Shown here piece by piece: positions 5,923-6,658 of a DNA stretch of 6,658 bases. Below the pieces are notes generated by a model. That model did no database searches and was not told where the DNA came from. It worked only from the letters and a program-made list of their open reading frames with translations. A program made the translations under genes and the position numbers. Positions within the stretch are counted from its first letter, which is position 1. Every line of letters begins with the position of its first letter. This stretch comes from Clostridiales bacterium (GTDB taxonomy: Bacteria; Bacillota; Clostridia; Oscillospirales; Oscillospiraceae), in contig JAHZFC010000120.1 of NCBI GenBank assembly GCA_019421525.1, forward strand, positions 1 to 6,658, read 5' to 3'.

Positions 5923-5961
5923 GAGGCTACGGCCCCTCAGTATGTCCCAGGGCGCCGGCCC

Positions 5962-5990
5962 TTGACATTTTCCCTGCGGGGTGATATAGT
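5962..5990 (+). promoter_or_regulatory. Sigma-A promoter of the thrS T-box transcript
   Basis: TTGACA (5962-5967), 17-base spacer, TATAGT (5985-5990). Transcription would start near 5997, a few bases before Stem I of the T-box, which fits the usual layout. Confidence 0.85.
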
Positions 5991-5996
5991 ACCCTC

Positions 5997-6280
5997 GTTA
6001 AAACGGCACAGACGGAGAAGAACCCGCGCAGCGGCGGACAGAGAGGGGCGCACACGGTGGAAGCGCCCTGCGACACGCGGCGGCTGTACCACTCCCGAGC
6101 TGCCCGGGATGACCGGGATGGGCCCTTCCCATTACAGGAGGACACAAAGCGGCAGGAGGTCATGCCTCCTGCAAGCAGGGTGGGACCGTGGAGCATAGAA
6201 GCGCGGAGCCGTCGTGAACAGGCGCAGCGTGATCGCATAGACGATGCTTCACCCCTGAGCTCAGGGGTGAAGCATTTTTT
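5997..6280 (+). promoter_or_regulatory. Threonine T-box riboswitch (thrS leader)
   Basis: Complete transcriptional T-box that reads tRNA-Thr charging. The Stem I base pairs GGCA (6005-6008) with TGCC (6101-6104), and GGAG (6014-6017) with CTCC (6092-6095). The AGAGAG motif (6040-6045) is followed by a distal hairpin, GGGCGC (6046-6051) with GCGCCC (6063-6068), whose loop holds GGTGGAA. The specifier is ACC at 6088-6090 (Thr), followed by A. A stem at 6152-6172 (GCAGGAGG/CCTCCTGC) resembles Stem III. The T-box sequence is AGGGTGGGACCGTGG (6177-6191). The antiterminator pairs AGGG (6177-6180) with CCCT (6253-6256) and GTGGAGCAT (6188-6196) with ATGCTTCAC (6244-6252), leaving the 7-base bulge TGGGACC. 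The downstream arms are part of the terminator, so the two structures exclude each other. Uncharged tRNA-Thr should allow read-through into thrS. This fills the gene-free stretch 5923-6310. Confidence 0.95.
6244..6280 (+). terminator. T-box-controlled intrinsic terminator before thrS
   Basis: A perfect 32-nt palindrome (6244-6275, arms beginning ATGCTTCACCCCTGAG) followed by TTTTTT (6275-6280). Its 5' arm supplies the bases used by the antiterminator. Without bound uncharged tRNA-Thr, transcription should stop here, about 30 bases before the thrS ATG. Confidence 0.95.
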
Positions 6281-6310
6281 GTTTCCCCCAGAAAACAAGG
6301 AGGAATCACC

Positions 6311-6658
6311 ATGGCAGAAGAAAACAATTTGTATACCTTTGAGAACGAGCAGTACCGCAAGACCTACTGGCACACCTGCTCCCACATCCTGGCCCAGGCC
6401 ATGAAGCGGCTCCACCCCGAGGTGAAGCTGGCCATCGGTCCGGCCATCGACAATGGCTTCTACTACGACTTCGATACCCCCGAGCCCTTCACCGAGGACC
6501 AGCTGGCCGAGCTGGAGGCGGAGATGCGCAAGATCTGCAAGGAGAAGCTGAAGCTGGAGCGGTTCGAGCTGCCCCGGGAAGAGGCGCTGAAGTTCATGGA
6601 GGAGAGGGAGGAGCCCTACAAGGTGGAGCTCATCAACGACCTGCCTGAGGACGCGGTC
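6311..6658 (+). CDS. thrS: Threonyl-tRNA synthetase, N-terminal part (no TGS domain)
   Basis: Charges tRNA-Thr with threonine. The first 116 codons are present; the gene runs off the right edge. AGGAGG (6298-6303) is 7 bases before ATG 6311. After a 20-residue lead (MAEENNLYTFENEQYRKTYW) the protein enters the editing domain directly: HTCSH (His21, His25) is the HxxxH part of the zinc-like editing site that removes mischarged serine, followed by ILAQAMKRLHPEVKLAIGPAIDNGFYYDFD, typical of ThrS. In E. coli the equivalent histidines are at 73 and 77, so the N-terminal TGS domain of about 60 residues is missing. The bases upstream are the T-box leader, so it is not an annotation artefact. TGS-less ThrS is known in Clostridia. 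Catalytic and anticodon domains are outside the window. Expression is controlled by the threonine T-box. Confidence 0.97.
   Translation, partial: MAEENNLYTFENEQYRKTYWHTCSHILAQAMKRLHPEVKLAIGPAIDNGFYYDFDTPEPFTEDQLAELEAEMRKICKEKLKLERFELPREEALKFMEEREEPYKVELINDLPEDAV

Noticed and set aside
5914..5938. GAGGGG/CCCCTC pairing at the end of dpaB as a terminator
   Set aside because: Only 6 bp with a 13-base loop, overlapping the stop codon, and no T-run; too weak to list as a terminator.
5962..6404. Short open frames inside the T-box leader on both strands (5962-6198 +, 6057-6404 +, 5927-6415 -)
   Set aside because: They overlap a fully explained riboswitch and the thrS start in the wrong frame or strand, and lack ribosome sites.

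Overview
This is a GC-rich (clearly above 60 %) bacterial chromosomal segment. Endospore genes (dipicolinate synthase dpaA-dpaB), a threonine T-box riboswitch, strong AGGAGG ribosome binding sites, an ECF sigma factor next to a DUF4179 protein, and a threonyl-tRNA synthetase without a TGS domain all point to a spore-forming Clostridia. A GC-rich Oscillospiraceae of the Flavonifractor/Intestinimonas/Pseudoflavonifractor type fits best. That placement is inferred from gene content and style, not from a search.

Layout: (1) 2-256, end of a polar amino-acid ABC transporter ATPase on +, closed by a perfect 16-bp hairpin at 266-300 that it probably shares with the convergent mutY. (2) 331-1377 on -, mutY, the A/G mismatch adenine glycosylase; its consensus promoter (TTGCAA-N17-TATAAT) lies just upstream and rules against the longer reading frame. 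(3) 1586-2041 and 2041-3366 on +, a translationally coupled pair: an ECF-type sigma factor and a single-pass membrane protein of the DUF4179 type, its likely anti-sigma/sensor partner; hairpin terminator at 3382-3407. (4) 3408-3586, an AT-rich island with a perfect-spaced promoter (TTGACA-N17-TATGAT), alternating ATCATA/TATGAT repeats and a possible 19-codon leader. It drives a six-span membrane protein of unknown function (3587-4294), followed by a terminator at 4354-4384. (5) 4469-5332 and 5329-5922 on +, dpaA-dpaB with a 4-bp ATGA overlap, making the dipicolinic acid of the spore core. (6) 5923-6310, no gene: promoter TTGACA-N17-TATAGT, then a complete T-box leader with an ACC (Thr) specifier, T-box sequence, antiterminator and a 32-nt palindromic terminator. 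(7) 6311-6658+, thrS, running off the window.

The genes form separate transcription units with their own terminators rather than one pathway. They mix DNA repair, envelope or stress signalling, sporulation and tRNA charging. I see no mobile element, CRISPR array, phage gene or defence system, and no convincing new multi-gene system. The least explained parts are the promoter/operator-like island with its orphan membrane protein (3408-4294) and the sigma/DUF4179 pair, whose sigma gene lacks an obvious standard start codon.
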